A stretch of DNA of 64,000 nt from NCBI RefSeq assembly GCF_000282035.1, contig NZ_AKKA01000081.1, forward strand, positions 25,195 to 89,194, read 5' to 3'. Positions 17,279 to 25,452 of this stretch are shown piece by piece; position 1 is the first letter of the stretch; each line of letters opens with the position of its first letter. Source of the DNA: Rhizobium sp. CF122 (GTDB lineage Bacteria > Pseudomonadota > Alphaproteobacteria > Rhizobiales > Rhizobiaceae). A program made the position numbers and the translations under genes. The notes beneath the pieces were generated by a model. It did no database searches. It had not been told where the DNA came from and saw nothing but the letters and a program-made list of their open reading frames with translations.

Positions 17279-18412
17279 TCATGCGGCCGTCGGATTGATG
17301 AGGTTCATGTCGATGTCCGTCAGTTCCACATGACGCTCGAATGATATGCCCGCCTCATCGAACAGATGGCAGTCTGCAACATTGATCCCGGCCCCCAGCG
17401 GCTGATCCGGGCGAACTGCCGCGCTCCCTGGTAACATTGCACAGAAATTCTCGCCTTCGCCGTCAAGCGATGCATAGGCCACCGTCTGTGCGCCAAGCCG
17501 CTCGATGACTGTCGGCGTAACAGTGAGCGTGATGTCGCCTGTGCCAATCTGGATGTGCTCGGGCCGTACGCCGAGCGTAAGGGATTTGCCCACGACCCCC
17601 TGACGCTGCGCGACCGGGATCACCGCCCTTTGCCCCTTGTAGTCAATTTCGACGCCGGCATCGCCGACGCCGGTGCAGGTGACATTGAGGAAGTTCATCT
17701 TGGGATTGCCGATGAAGCTCGCGACGAAGATATTCGCAGGCTTGTGGTAGAGTTCCAGTGGCGCACCGGTCTGTGCGATCTCGCCCGCATTCAGCACCAC
17801 GATCCGGTCTGCCATCGTCATCGCCTCGATCTGGTCGTGGGTCACGTAGATCATCGTCGCCTTTAGCTGACGATGCAGCTTGGCGAGCTCAATGCGCATG
17901 TCGGCGCGCAAGGCAGCATCGAGATTGGAGAGCGGCTCGTCGAACAGGAAGATCTTCGGCTCGCGCACGATCGCGCGACCGATCGCCACGCGCTGGCGCT
18001 GACCGCCTGAAAGCATCCCGGGCTTCTGCTGCAGGCGCTGATCGAGGTGAAGGATGCGCGCGGCATGCTCGACCTTGGCCTTCAGCTTCTCCTCTTCCAT
18101 CTTTTCCACACGCAGCGGGAAGGCGATGTTCTCGAAAACGGACATGTGCGGGTAAAGCGCGTAGGACTGGAACACCATGGCGATTCCGCGCTTGACCGGC
18201 GCCAGGTCATTCACCCTGAGCCCGTCGATGACGATGTCGCCCGCCGTCGTGGCATCAAGGCCGGCGATCATGCGAAGAAGCGTCGACTTGCCGCAGCCAG
18301 ACGGGCCAACGAAGACCACGAACTCGCCATTCTTCACCTCGAGCTGGACACCCTTGATGACTTTGAAGTCGCCAAAGAACTTCTGGACCTTGTTGAGATG
18401 GAGCTGTCCCAC
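17279..18412 (-). CDS. ABC sugar importer ATP-binding protein, UgpC/MalK type
   Basis: A 377-residue ATPase with Walker A GPSGCGKST near residue 38, signature LSGGQRQR, Walker B IFLFDEPLSNLDA, the switch region YVTHDQ, and a C-terminal TOBE domain. A GTG at 18412 gives MGQLHLNKVQKFFG, the normal family start, with GGGGAAAG upstream; a TTG at 18436 is the longer alternative. It is the last gene of the importer operon running from the Gfo/Idh gene, after a hairpin that separates it from the binding-protein gene. Confidence 0.9.
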   Translation of the reverse strand: MGQLHLNKVQKFFGDFKVIKGVQLEVKNGEFVVFVGPSGCGKSTLLRMIAGLDATTAGDIVIDGLRVNDLAPVKRGIAMVFQSYALYPHMSVFENIAFPLRVEKMEEEKLKAKVEHAARILHLDQRLQQKPGMLSGGQRQRVAIGRAIVREPKIFLFDEPLSNLDAALRADMRIELAKLHRQLKATMIYVTHDQIEAMTMADRIVVLNAGEIAQTGAPLELYHKPANIFVASFIGNPKMNFLNVTCTGVGDAGVEIDYKGQRAVIPVAQRQGVVGKSLTLGVRPEHIQIGTGDITLTVTPTVIERLGAQTVAYASLDGEGENFCAMLPGSAAVRPDQPLGAGINVADCHLFDEAGISFERHVELTDIDMNLINPTAA

Positions 18413-18464
18413 AGTGCTTTCCCCGGCCGCCGGCAAGGCGGCTTGCTGTTTGATGCGGTAAGAA

Positions 18465-18491
18465 AGGGGTCGCGCAAAAAGCGCGGCCCCT
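18465..18491 (-). other. Intercistronic hairpin after binding-protein gene
   Basis: AGGGGTCGCGC, a loop of five A, then GCGCGGCCCCT on the plus strand: an 11-bp stem with one G-T wobble. On the transcribed strand the stem is followed only by TTCTTA. It lies 15 bases after the binding-protein stop codon. It probably acts as a leaky terminator or a 3' stabiliser. Confidence 0.6.
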
Positions 18492-18506
18492 CGCTAAAGC
18501 AATGGC

Positions 18507-19736
18507 CTATTTGTACTGCTCAAGATCGGTGGCAGCCTTCTTCAACGCGTCCGCCGGCTCAGCCTTGCCGGTCACGACCGACTGAACCATTTCAATCATG
18601 ACATTCTGGAAGCCCTTGTAATCCTTGAAAAGCGGCTCCGGTCCGCCATAGGAGATGCCGTCGATCAGCGGCTTCCAGGATGGATCCTCCTTCACGAATT
18701 CATCAACCTTTGCGGACGGACGCAGCGGCGTCAGGCCTGCACCACCCTGGAGCTCGTACTCACCCTGTGGGCCGGGAGCGGTGATGTATTTGGCAAATTC
18801 GATAGCCTTGTCTTCAACACCCGATCCCTTGAAGATCGCCAGGCTGTCGGTGATCAGCAGCGTACCTTCCCCCTTGGCCGATGGACCGAGCGGCAGCGGC
18901 GCGATACCCCAGTTGATCTTGGTGTCCTTGAGACGGGAGGCAGCACCAGAACCGGCCTGGATCATCCCGACCTTGCCATCGAGGAAAATGGCGCGGATTT
19001 CGTTTTGCTCGTAAGCCGTTGCGCCCTCGACGGAATAAGGCGTGATGTCCTTGTAGGCCTGCAGGGCTGCAAGAACTTCCGGGCTATCGGCTACGATCTT
19101 GTCACCATCGATGATCTTGCCGTTGTTGCTGTAAACCCAATGCATGAACTGATGCATGGTGTTGTCGAAGGTTTTTGCCGGTAGGCCGTAACCAGCAATT
19201 CCGGTCTTCTCCTTGATGGCCTTTGCATCGGCGATTTCTTCGGCCCAGGTGGTCGGCGGCTTTTCGGGATCAAGACCGGCCTGCTTAAAAAGATCCTTGT
19301 TCCAGTAAAGTGCCTTGGTCGAGAAAGCGATCGGAACGCCCCACTGCGTGCCATCCGAGGTCACTGTATCGACAATGTTCGGATAATAGCTCTTCTTCTC
19401 TTCGTCGGTCATTGGAACAGGAACGATGAGGTCGTTTTCGGCAAATTCCTTGAGCGTGCGCGAGCCAACGTAAGCCATCGCGACCGGCGTGCCCGCGGCT
19501 GCCAACGTTGTTGCTTTGTCCTGGCACTGTTCCCAGCCGACGACCTCCGGCTTGACCGACCAGCCAGGGTTCTTGCCCTCCCATTCCTTGATATACTTCT
19601 CATGGATCGGATCGATCTTGTCGCCACAATAGATCCAGCTGATCTCCTTGTCGGCGGCCTGAGCGGTCACGGCGCTGAGCGCGGTAGACCCGAGCAGGGC
19701 AAGGGCCATCAGCCCGGTCTTGAATTGAATTGTCAC
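18507..19736 (-). CDS. ABC sugar importer solute-binding protein (family 1)
   Basis: A 409-residue periplasmic binding protein with a clear Sec signal peptide ending in TAQAA. The mature part has WAEEIADAKAIKEKTGIAGYGLP and a VYSNNGKIIDGDK region typical of family 1 binding proteins. The start is GTG with GGGAGC about 9 bases upstream. It follows the MalG-type permease gene by 33 bases. Its location between amino sugar enzymes and a possible shared RpiR operator suggests an amino sugar or glycopeptide ligand, which is inference. Confidence 0.87.
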   Translation of the reverse strand: MTIQFKTGLMALALLGSTALSAVTAQAADKEISWIYCGDKIDPIHEKYIKEWEGKNPGWSVKPEVVGWEQCQDKATTLAAAGTPVAMAYVGSRTLKEFAENDLIVPVPMTDEEKKSYYPNIVDTVTSDGTQWGVPIAFSTKALYWNKDLFKQAGLDPEKPPTTWAEEIADAKAIKEKTGIAGYGLPAKTFDNTMHQFMHWVYSNNGKIIDGDKIVADSPEVLAALQAYKDITPYSVEGATAYEQNEIRAIFLDGKVGMIQAGSGAASRLKDTKINWGIAPLPLGPSAKGEGTLLITDSLAIFKGSGVEDKAIEFAKYITAPGPQGEYELQGGAGLTPLRPSAKVDEFVKEDPSWKPLIDGISYGGPEPLFKDYKGFQNVMIEMVQSVVTGKAEPADALKKAATDLEQYK

Positions 19737-19769
19737 TTTGTTAGCTCCCTTTTTTCTCTGGTGGTTGAC

Positions 19770-20630
19770 TTACTGTTTCACCGCGCCCGCGGTCAGCCCG
19801 CTGACGAGATACCGTTGAAGGAAGAAAATCACGATCATGGCCGGCGCGATGCCGACGAAGCTTGCAGCCATCAGTTCGTTCCAGACCACTTCTTGACGGC
19901 CGAAATAGGCGAAGAGTCCCACTGGCAACGGCGCATACTCGGTTTTCGAGTTGAAGGTCAGCGCAAAGATGAACTGCTGGGCATAAGAGCCGATGAAGGT
20001 GGTGATTGCGACCACCATAATGCCGGGCATGGCGATCGGCAGAATGACGCGGCGCAGCGTATAAAAGTGGCTGGCACCATCGACGAAGGCGGCTTCATCC
20101 AACTCCCGCGGAATGCGCATCATGTAGGTTCTAAGCAGCCAGATCGCCGACGGTATCAGGAAGGCAACGCCAGGAACCATGATTGCGAAATAGGTATTGA
20201 GCAGGCCGAGCGAGCGCATCAACCGGAAGAGCGGAATAAGCAGCACCGCGCCCGAGAACATGTTGACCGCCAGAAACGCGCCGAGCAGCAGCCCGGCGCC
20301 CTTGAAATCGAAGCGGGCAAACGCGTAGGAGGCAGGGATGACGAGCACCAGAACGACAGCGGTCACGACTGTCGAAATGAAGAAGGAATTGAAAATGTAG
20401 CGCGCAAAGCCTGGCACGCTGATCCACATGGTCCGGTATGCCTCGAAGGAGCCATTCTCGGGGATGAAACGATAAGGCGAGGAAAAGAGCTGGCTGAGCG
20501 GCTTCAGCGATACAAGGAAGCCCTCGACGAACGGGGCAAGCACGAAGGTAAGAAACACCAGAATGCCGGCATAGATGCCGATGATCTCGTACCACTTGTA
20601 CCGATTGATCAGCAGATGGGGTTGTTTCAT
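19770..20630 (-). CDS. ABC sugar importer permease, MalG type
   Basis: A 286-residue inner membrane permease with about six membrane spans and the EAA loop DEAAFVDGASHFYTLRRVILP. Its start overlaps the stop of the MalF-type gene by 4 bases (ATGA). The large open frame on the opposite strand here is a shadow of GC-rich coding sequence. Confidence 0.88.
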   Translation of the reverse strand: MKQPHLLINRYKWYEIIGIYAGILVFLTFVLAPFVEGFLVSLKPLSQLFSSPYRFIPENGSFEAYRTMWISVPGFARYIFNSFFISTVVTAVVLVLVIPASYAFARFDFKGAGLLLGAFLAVNMFSGAVLLIPLFRLMRSLGLLNTYFAIMVPGVAFLIPSAIWLLRTYMMRIPRELDEAAFVDGASHFYTLRRVILPIAMPGIMVVAITTFIGSYAQQFIFALTFNSKTEYAPLPVGLFAYFGRQEVVWNELMAASFVGIAPAMIVIFFLQRYLVSGLTAGAVKQ

Positions 20631-21511
20631 CGCTTGTCTCCGGAAGCAAGGCGGCTGGTCAGTCGGAAGTAGCAGACGCAGAAGATCGACAGGAAGATGC
20701 AGATCAGCACGGCGCGCGCGGCGCCTTCCCCGTATTTGTTCGAGCCGATCGCCGTGCGGTAGGTGTCGATGATCATCGTCGTCGTTTCGCCGCTTGGACC
20801 ACCACGCGTCAGGATCCAGATGATGTCGAAGGAGTTGAAAGTGGCGATGAGTGACAGCATCGACATGGTGATCATCGAAGGGACGATCAGTGGCAGGGTA
20901 ATGCGCCGGAAACGATAGAAGCGGCCGGCCCCGTCAGTCCAGGCGGCTTCATAGAGATCCTGCGGAATCGCCTGCATGGCCGCCAGCATGTAGAGTGTTA
21001 CCAGAGGAACGCCGATCCAGACGTCGGTGATGATCGTCGCCCAGAACGCCGTGGAACCCTGTGCGAGAAACGCGACGGGAGCATCCACCAAGCCAAAGCG
21101 TTGCAGCATGCCGGAAATCATTCCGAACTGCCCATTGTACATCCAGCCCCACATGAAGATGCCGATCGCCATCGGGACAATCCACGGTGGCATGGTCAGT
21201 ACACGGAAGAGCGCCCTGCCAGGTACCGCAGAGTTCAGCATCGTCGCCCCGAAGACACCGATGATCATCTTGATGGAGACGGAAAAGAACGTCCAGATGA
21301 AGGTGCGAATGATGACTTCGGCGAAGGTCTCGTTGAAGATCTTCTGATAGTTGACCCAGCCGACCCAATTGGTCACCTTCTTCAGTGACGCATCGGTGAA
21401 GGAGAGGATGAACGTGTCGACGAGGGGATAGGCGACGATCACCGCGACGTAGAGCACTGCCGGAAGGAGAAGGATCCAGGCGAAGATGACTGCGTTGCGT
21501 TGGACGCTCAT
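20627..21511 (-). CDS. ABC sugar importer permease, MalF type
   Basis: A 294-residue inner membrane permease with the EAA loop YEAAWTDGAGRFYRFRRITLP and a terminal membrane segment. It lies 13 bases after the Gfo/Idh gene and overlaps the MalG-type gene, so all belong to one operon. Confidence 0.88.
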   Translation of the reverse strand: MSVQRNAVIFAWILLLPAVLYVAVIVAYPLVDTFILSFTDASLKKVTNWVGWVNYQKIFNETFAEVIIRTFIWTFFSVSIKMIIGVFGATMLNSAVPGRALFRVLTMPPWIVPMAIGIFMWGWMYNGQFGMISGMLQRFGLVDAPVAFLAQGSTAFWATIITDVWIGVPLVTLYMLAAMQAIPQDLYEAAWTDGAGRFYRFRRITLPLIVPSMITMSMLSLIATFNSFDIIWILTRGGPSGETTTMIIDTYRTAIGSNKYGEGAARAVLICIFLSIFCVCYFRLTSRLASGDKR

Positions 21512-21524
21512 CTTGCCGCCCTCC

Positions 21525-22682
21525 TCAAGCCGCTCTTGCGTGCAGGGCTTCGTCGAACCTGTCCCACACGGGACGCAGATCGATGACCGCCTTCTTCATG
21601 CGCGCCTCGTCCATGGATAAGGCGAGAATGCCGGCTTCGAGGGCGTTAAGCGTAGAGACGGGAAGGTCCGTGCCTGTGCGCACACTGTCGAGGAGGTCGG
21701 CGGCCATCTGTTCATCGGCACCGTAATGCTGCGACAGCTCGGTCGCCACGTACTTGTTCTCGACCACCTTCTTGCCGGTCAACTGCTCATGAACGTCGAG
21801 ATAGCCGCGGACGAAATCGCCCTCGGCCATGCCCCGCGAGCCCATGATGGCAAAGCGGCGAAACTGATCGGGGACGTTGAGGTTGGTATGGAAGTTCATA
21901 CCGACGCCGTTGGCATATTCGACGATCGCCACCTGATAATCGATGATGTCGGCATCGCTGTCGAACACCTTGTCGGACCCCATCCAGCCGCTCGGCTTGC
22001 GGTGGAAAAGCTCCAGATCATTGATGCCTTCTCGGGCGGGATCGTTGGCGGGCGTGAAGCTCTTGCGGCCGCCGAAGCTTGCGACGCGCTCCGGTCGCGC
22101 GCCGACGACGCCATTGTAGAGATCGAGGTCGTGGCAGCACTTCTCCAGCATGAAGCTGCCGGAATAGCGTTCGTAACGGCGCCAGTCGCGCATGAAGAAT
22201 GCGCCGTGGTAAGGCTCGATATGCTCCGAGGCCTCGATCGAAACGATCTGGCCGAGCTTGCCAGCAGCCTGGATAGCGCGCAGATCCTTGTAGAGCGGTG
22301 AATAGCGCAGAACGAGACCGACCATCAGGCGCTCATGGCCGAACTTTGCCATCAGACGCGCGAGCTCGATGCTCTCGGCGATCGTCGTGACAATCGGCTT
22401 TTCACAGAAGACCTTCAGGCCGCTTTCGAGACCCAGCCTGATGTGGTCGAGATGCATGTGGTTCGGGGAACCGATCATCAGCAGATCGAGCTTTTCGCTG
22501 GCGATCAGCTCTTCAGGGGAGGCATAGGCCGTACCGGTCGGAATGCCTTTTTCGACGAGGCCCGGAAGACCCGCCGGATCGGGATCAACATAACCGACGA
22601 TCTCGAAACTTTCATCGACAGACTTGAAGACGTAGCCAAGGTAGCCGAGCCGGAAACCTAGCCCGATAATTCCCACGTTCAT
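21525..22682 (-). CDS. Gfo/Idh/MocA family oxidoreductase
   Basis: A 385-residue NAD(P)-dependent oxidoreductase that likely oxidises or epimerises a sugar or inositol-like ring. The Rossmann motif GIIGLGFRLGYLG is at the N-terminus and the family core motif CEKPIV is near residue 95. The C-terminal half forms the substrate beta sheet, with EKCCHDLDLYN. The ATG at 22682 was chosen over a longer frame because the Rossmann fold starts there. It is first in the importer operon and has two candidate RpiR operators upstream, so its substrate is probably what the importer brings in. Confidence 0.87.
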   Translation of the reverse strand: MNVGIIGLGFRLGYLGYVFKSVDESFEIVGYVDPDPAGLPGLVEKGIPTGTAYASPEELIASEKLDLLMIGSPNHMHLDHIRLGLESGLKVFCEKPIVTTIAESIELARLMAKFGHERLMVGLVLRYSPLYKDLRAIQAAGKLGQIVSIEASEHIEPYHGAFFMRDWRRYERYSGSFMLEKCCHDLDLYNGVVGARPERVASFGGRKSFTPANDPAREGINDLELFHRKPSGWMGSDKVFDSDADIIDYQVAIVEYANGVGMNFHTNLNVPDQFRRFAIMGSRGMAEGDFVRGYLDVHEQLTGKKVVENKYVATELSQHYGADEQMAADLLDSVRTGTDLPVSTLNALEAGILALSMDEARMKKAVIDLRPVWDRFDEALHARAA

Positions 22683-22702
22683 GCTGCTCTTGTTCCCACT
22701 TA

Positions 22703-22718
22703 CGTAATTTATTTTCGT
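22703..22718. promoter_or_regulatory. Candidate RpiR operator, site B
   Basis: CGTAATTTATTTTCGT lies 21 bases upstream of the Gfo/Idh start, in the same orientation as site A relative to its gene. Both are followed by a similar AAGTTG-ACAAA segment (AAGTTGACAAA at site A, AAGTTGGGACAAA here). Conservation extends beyond the core, which supports a common promoter-operator design. Confidence 0.42.
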
Positions 22719-22775
22719 CAAGTTGGGACAAAAATTCGAACTCGTCAACACGAATCCCGCGAAAAGTTGAAGCTA

Positions 22776-22791
22776 TGAAATTAATTTTCAT
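22776..22791. promoter_or_regulatory. Candidate RpiR operator, site C
   Basis: TGAAATTAATTTTCAT, a near-perfect inverted repeat with arms ATGAAA and TTTCAT (22775-22791). It is 58 bases upstream of site B, so a looped or cooperative arrangement is possible. The rest of the 260-base gap between the Gfo/Idh gene and the mutase gene shows no coding signal. Confidence 0.38.
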
Positions 22792-22942
22792 CTTGGCCCG
22801 TTTCCTGGGCTTATCAACTTTCCGCTGAAAATATGGAATCGTTTTCGCCGTCCACGAGCAGCGAACAACGAGGCTCCGTTCCCGCGGACGATGGATGCAA
22901 AGGCGAGGGCGATGCCCCGCAAGGCGCAGCAGCACGTAAAAT

Positions 22943-25081
22943 CTAGCGATTTCGTCGCTTGCCTTCGAGCAGATCGAGAACCGAATTTGCCGCATCCAGC
23001 ACATTCGTTCCGGGGCCAAAGACGGCTGCCACGCCATGGTCCATCAGGTACTCGTAGTCCTGCCGCGGAATGACACCTCCGACGACGACAATGACGTCGT
23101 CAGCGCCCCGCACCTTCAGTTCCTCAATAAGTTGCGGTGCCAAAGTTTTGTGGCCGGCGGCAAGCGACGACATGCCAACCACGTGCACCTTGCTGGCGAC
23201 GGCGAGGTCGGCCGCTTCCTTCGGCGTCTGAAAGAGAGGTCCCGCCAACACGTCAAAACCGATGTCTCCAAACGCCGAGGCGATCACTTTCGCGCCGCGG
23301 TCGTGGCCATCCTGACCAAGTTTCGCAACCATGATCTTCGGCCTGTGTCCAAGGATCCTGCCGATTTCGCTCATGCGGTCCTTCAGCACCGCCAGCTCGG
23401 GCTCGTCGCGATAGGCTTGACCATAGACGTCCTTGATGACTTCAGGCTCAGCCACATGATCCCCGAAGGCGCGACGCATGGCATCCGAGATCTCGCCAAC
23501 CGTCGCCCGCGCGCGCGCCGCTTCAACGGCTGCCGCAAGCAGGTTGCCGTTGCCGCACCTTGCCACGTGCGCAAGCGCATCGAGTGCTGCTTGCACGGCG
23601 GCTCCATCGCGGCGGCGTTTCGTCTCTTCGATCCGCTTGATCTGGGCGGTGCGCACCGCAGCATTGTCGATCGCCAGGATCTCGATCTCCTGCTCTGACT
23701 CAAGGCGGTATTTGTTGACGCCGACAATGACCTCGTCACCCCTGTCGACGGCCGCCTGCCGTCGCGTCGCCGCTTCCTCGATCAACCGCTTGGGCAAGCC
23801 ATCGTTGACTGCCTTCGTCATGCCGCCGAGCGCCTCGACCTCCTCGATCAGATCCCACGCCTTGTCGGCAAGCTCCTTCGTCAGGGTCTCGACATAGTAA
23901 GAGCCGGCAAGCGGATCGACGACCTTCGTCACGCCCGTTTCGTGCTGAAGAATGAGCTGCGTATTGCGCGCGATGCGTGCCGAAAATTCTGTTGGCAGGG
24001 CGATCGCCTCATCGAAAGAATTGGTGTGAAGTGATTGTGTGCCACCCAGTACTGCCGACATCGCCTCAAAGGCGGTGCGGATAATATTGTTGTAGGGATC
24101 CTGCTCCTGCAGCGACACGCCCGACGTCTGACAATGGGTGCGCAGCATCAGCGACGAAGCCTTCTTTGGCTCGAACTCCTCCATGATGCGCGTCCACATA
24201 AGACGCGCGGCCCGCAGCTTTGCAGCCTCCATGAAAAAGTTCATGCCGATGGCGAAGAAGAAGGAAAGGCGACCGGCGAAATCGTCAACGTTCAACCCCT
24301 TGGCAAGGGCCGCGCGAACATATTCGCGCCCGTCGGCAAGGGTGAAAGCAAGCTCCTGAACGAGCGTCGCACCCGCCTCTTGCATGTGATAACCGGAGAT
24401 CGAGATCGAGTTGAACTTTGGCATCTCCTTGGCGGTGTATTCGATGATATCGGCAACGATCCGCATCGAGGGTTCCGGCGGATAGATATAGGTGTTGCGG
24501 ACCATGAACTCCTTGAGAATGTCGTTCTGGATGGTCCCGGAAAGTTCGGCGCGGGACACGCCCTGTTCCTCACCGGCAACGATGAAACTCGCCAGTATCG
24601 GGATAACCGCACCGTTCATCGTCATCGAGACCGAGACTTTCTCCAGCGGGATGCCATCGAACAGGATCTTCATGTCTTCGACACTGTCGATCGCAACGCC
24701 CGCCTTGCCGACGTCGCCGACGACGCGCGGATGATCGCTGTCATAGCCGCGGTGGGTTGCAAGGTCGAAGGCAACCGAAACGCCCTGCTGCCCGGAGCTA
24801 AGCGCCTTGCGGTAGAAGGCGTTGGAGGCTTCCGCGGTGGAAAAGCCGGCATATTGGCGGATTGTCCACGGCCGACCAGCATACATCGTGGCACGCGGTC
24901 CGCGGGTGAAGGGTGCAAAGCCTGGAAGCGATCCCAGGTGCTCGGTGCCTTCGATATCGGCCTCGGTATAAAGCGGCTTGACGTCGATCCCTTCGGGCGT
25001 GCTCCAGACGAGCGTTTCGGGCGAGACCTTCAGCTCTCGTTCGGCTAGCGCCTTCCAATCGCCAAGCGTCTTCTTCGTCAT
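22943..25081 (-). CDS. scpA: methylmalonyl-CoA mutase
   Basis: A 712-residue single-chain adenosylcobalamin enzyme converting (R)-methylmalonyl-CoA to succinyl-CoA, known as bhbA in Sinorhizobium. The catalytic domain has TRGPRATMYAGRPWTIRQYAGF-type substrate binding near residue 85 and RNTQLILQHETGVTKVVDPLAGS. The C-terminal B12 domain holds the cobalt ligand motif in KLGQDGHDRGAKV (about residue 590). GGAGGATGAC before the ATG at 25081 decides the start; an ATG 15 bases upstream lies within the ribosome binding site region. No epimerase or propionyl-CoA carboxylase gene is adjacent, so it appears to be a lone gene here. Confidence 0.95.
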   Translation of the reverse strand: MTKKTLGDWKALAERELKVSPETLVWSTPEGIDVKPLYTEADIEGTEHLGSLPGFAPFTRGPRATMYAGRPWTIRQYAGFSTAEASNAFYRKALSSGQQGVSVAFDLATHRGYDSDHPRVVGDVGKAGVAIDSVEDMKILFDGIPLEKVSVSMTMNGAVIPILASFIVAGEEQGVSRAELSGTIQNDILKEFMVRNTYIYPPEPSMRIVADIIEYTAKEMPKFNSISISGYHMQEAGATLVQELAFTLADGREYVRAALAKGLNVDDFAGRLSFFFAIGMNFFMEAAKLRAARLMWTRIMEEFEPKKASSLMLRTHCQTSGVSLQEQDPYNNIIRTAFEAMSAVLGGTQSLHTNSFDEAIALPTEFSARIARNTQLILQHETGVTKVVDPLAGSYYVETLTKELADKAWDLIEEVEALGGMTKAVNDGLPKRLIEEAATRRQAAVDRGDEVIVGVNKYRLESEQEIEILAIDNAAVRTAQIKRIEETKRRRDGAAVQAALDALAHVARCGNGNLLAAAVEAARARATVGEISDAMRRAFGDHVAEPEVIKDVYGQAYRDEPELAVLKDRMSEIGRILGHRPKIMVAKLGQDGHDRGAKVIASAFGDIGFDVLAGPLFQTPKEAADLAVASKVHVVGMSSLAAGHKTLAPQLIEELKVRGADDVIVVVGGVIPRQDYEYLMDHGVAAVFGPGTNVLDAANSVLDLLEGKRRNR

Positions 25082-25393
25082 GTCATCCTCCGGCATTGTT
25101 CTTTGCCGCAGGCTAGCACTTTAACAGCCCGGGGCGCGATAGAGCCTTCGGATATTTTATAAAGGGTTGCCGTGTTCATCGGCGTTGCGTCGAGCCGTTA
25201 CTCTCGATTCCGACGGCCGAACACACGTTCAGTCCATGGCGTTAGCCTACGACACCAGGAGGAGGGGTGGCAGAACGTGAGGCAAGACTTGCGGCCCGGG
25301 CGCGCCCGGATCAACGTCGCGGGAATCGGCGAGACAACCCACTTGTCGCTTGACGGACGGTGAAATGATTGGTCGCGCCCATGGGGGCGCACC
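25082..25393. other. Intergenic region between mutase and LacI genes
   Basis: About 310 bases hold the mutase promoter on the minus strand and the leader before the LacI promoter on the plus strand. Short open frames in both strands lack ribosome binding sites and family similarity. I see no RNA gene or repeat. Confidence 0.5.
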
Positions 25394-25422
25394 TTGACAC
25401 AGACAGGAGAAGAAGATTATTG
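25394..25422 (+). promoter_or_regulatory. Candidate sigma-70 promoter of LacI-importer operon
   Basis: A consensus TTGACA at 25394-25399 is followed after 17 bases by TTATTG at 25417-25422, a weak -10. The -10 overlaps the start of the LacI-type palindrome, the expected geometry for repression. Confidence 0.4.
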
Positions 25423-25438
25423 GGTAACCGATAACCCA
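25421..25438. promoter_or_regulatory. LacI-type operator, autoregulatory
   Basis: TGGGTAACCGATAACCCA is an 18-bp imperfect palindrome with a central CG, the typical layout for LacI-family operators; 7 of 9 half-site positions are symmetric. It lies 14 bases before the LacI start codon. Confidence 0.55.
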
Positions 25439-25452
25439 CGGAGGAGCCAAGG

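Noticed and set aside
19602..20672. Long open frame (356 codons) opposite the MalG-type permease and binding-protein genes
   Set aside because: It is a GC-driven antisense shadow: highly charged, no ribosome binding site, and the opposite strand encodes clear ABC components.
24035..25048. Long plus-strand frame opposite methylmalonyl-CoA mutase
   Set aside because: The mutase on the minus strand is unmistakable and the antisense product has no natural domain pattern.
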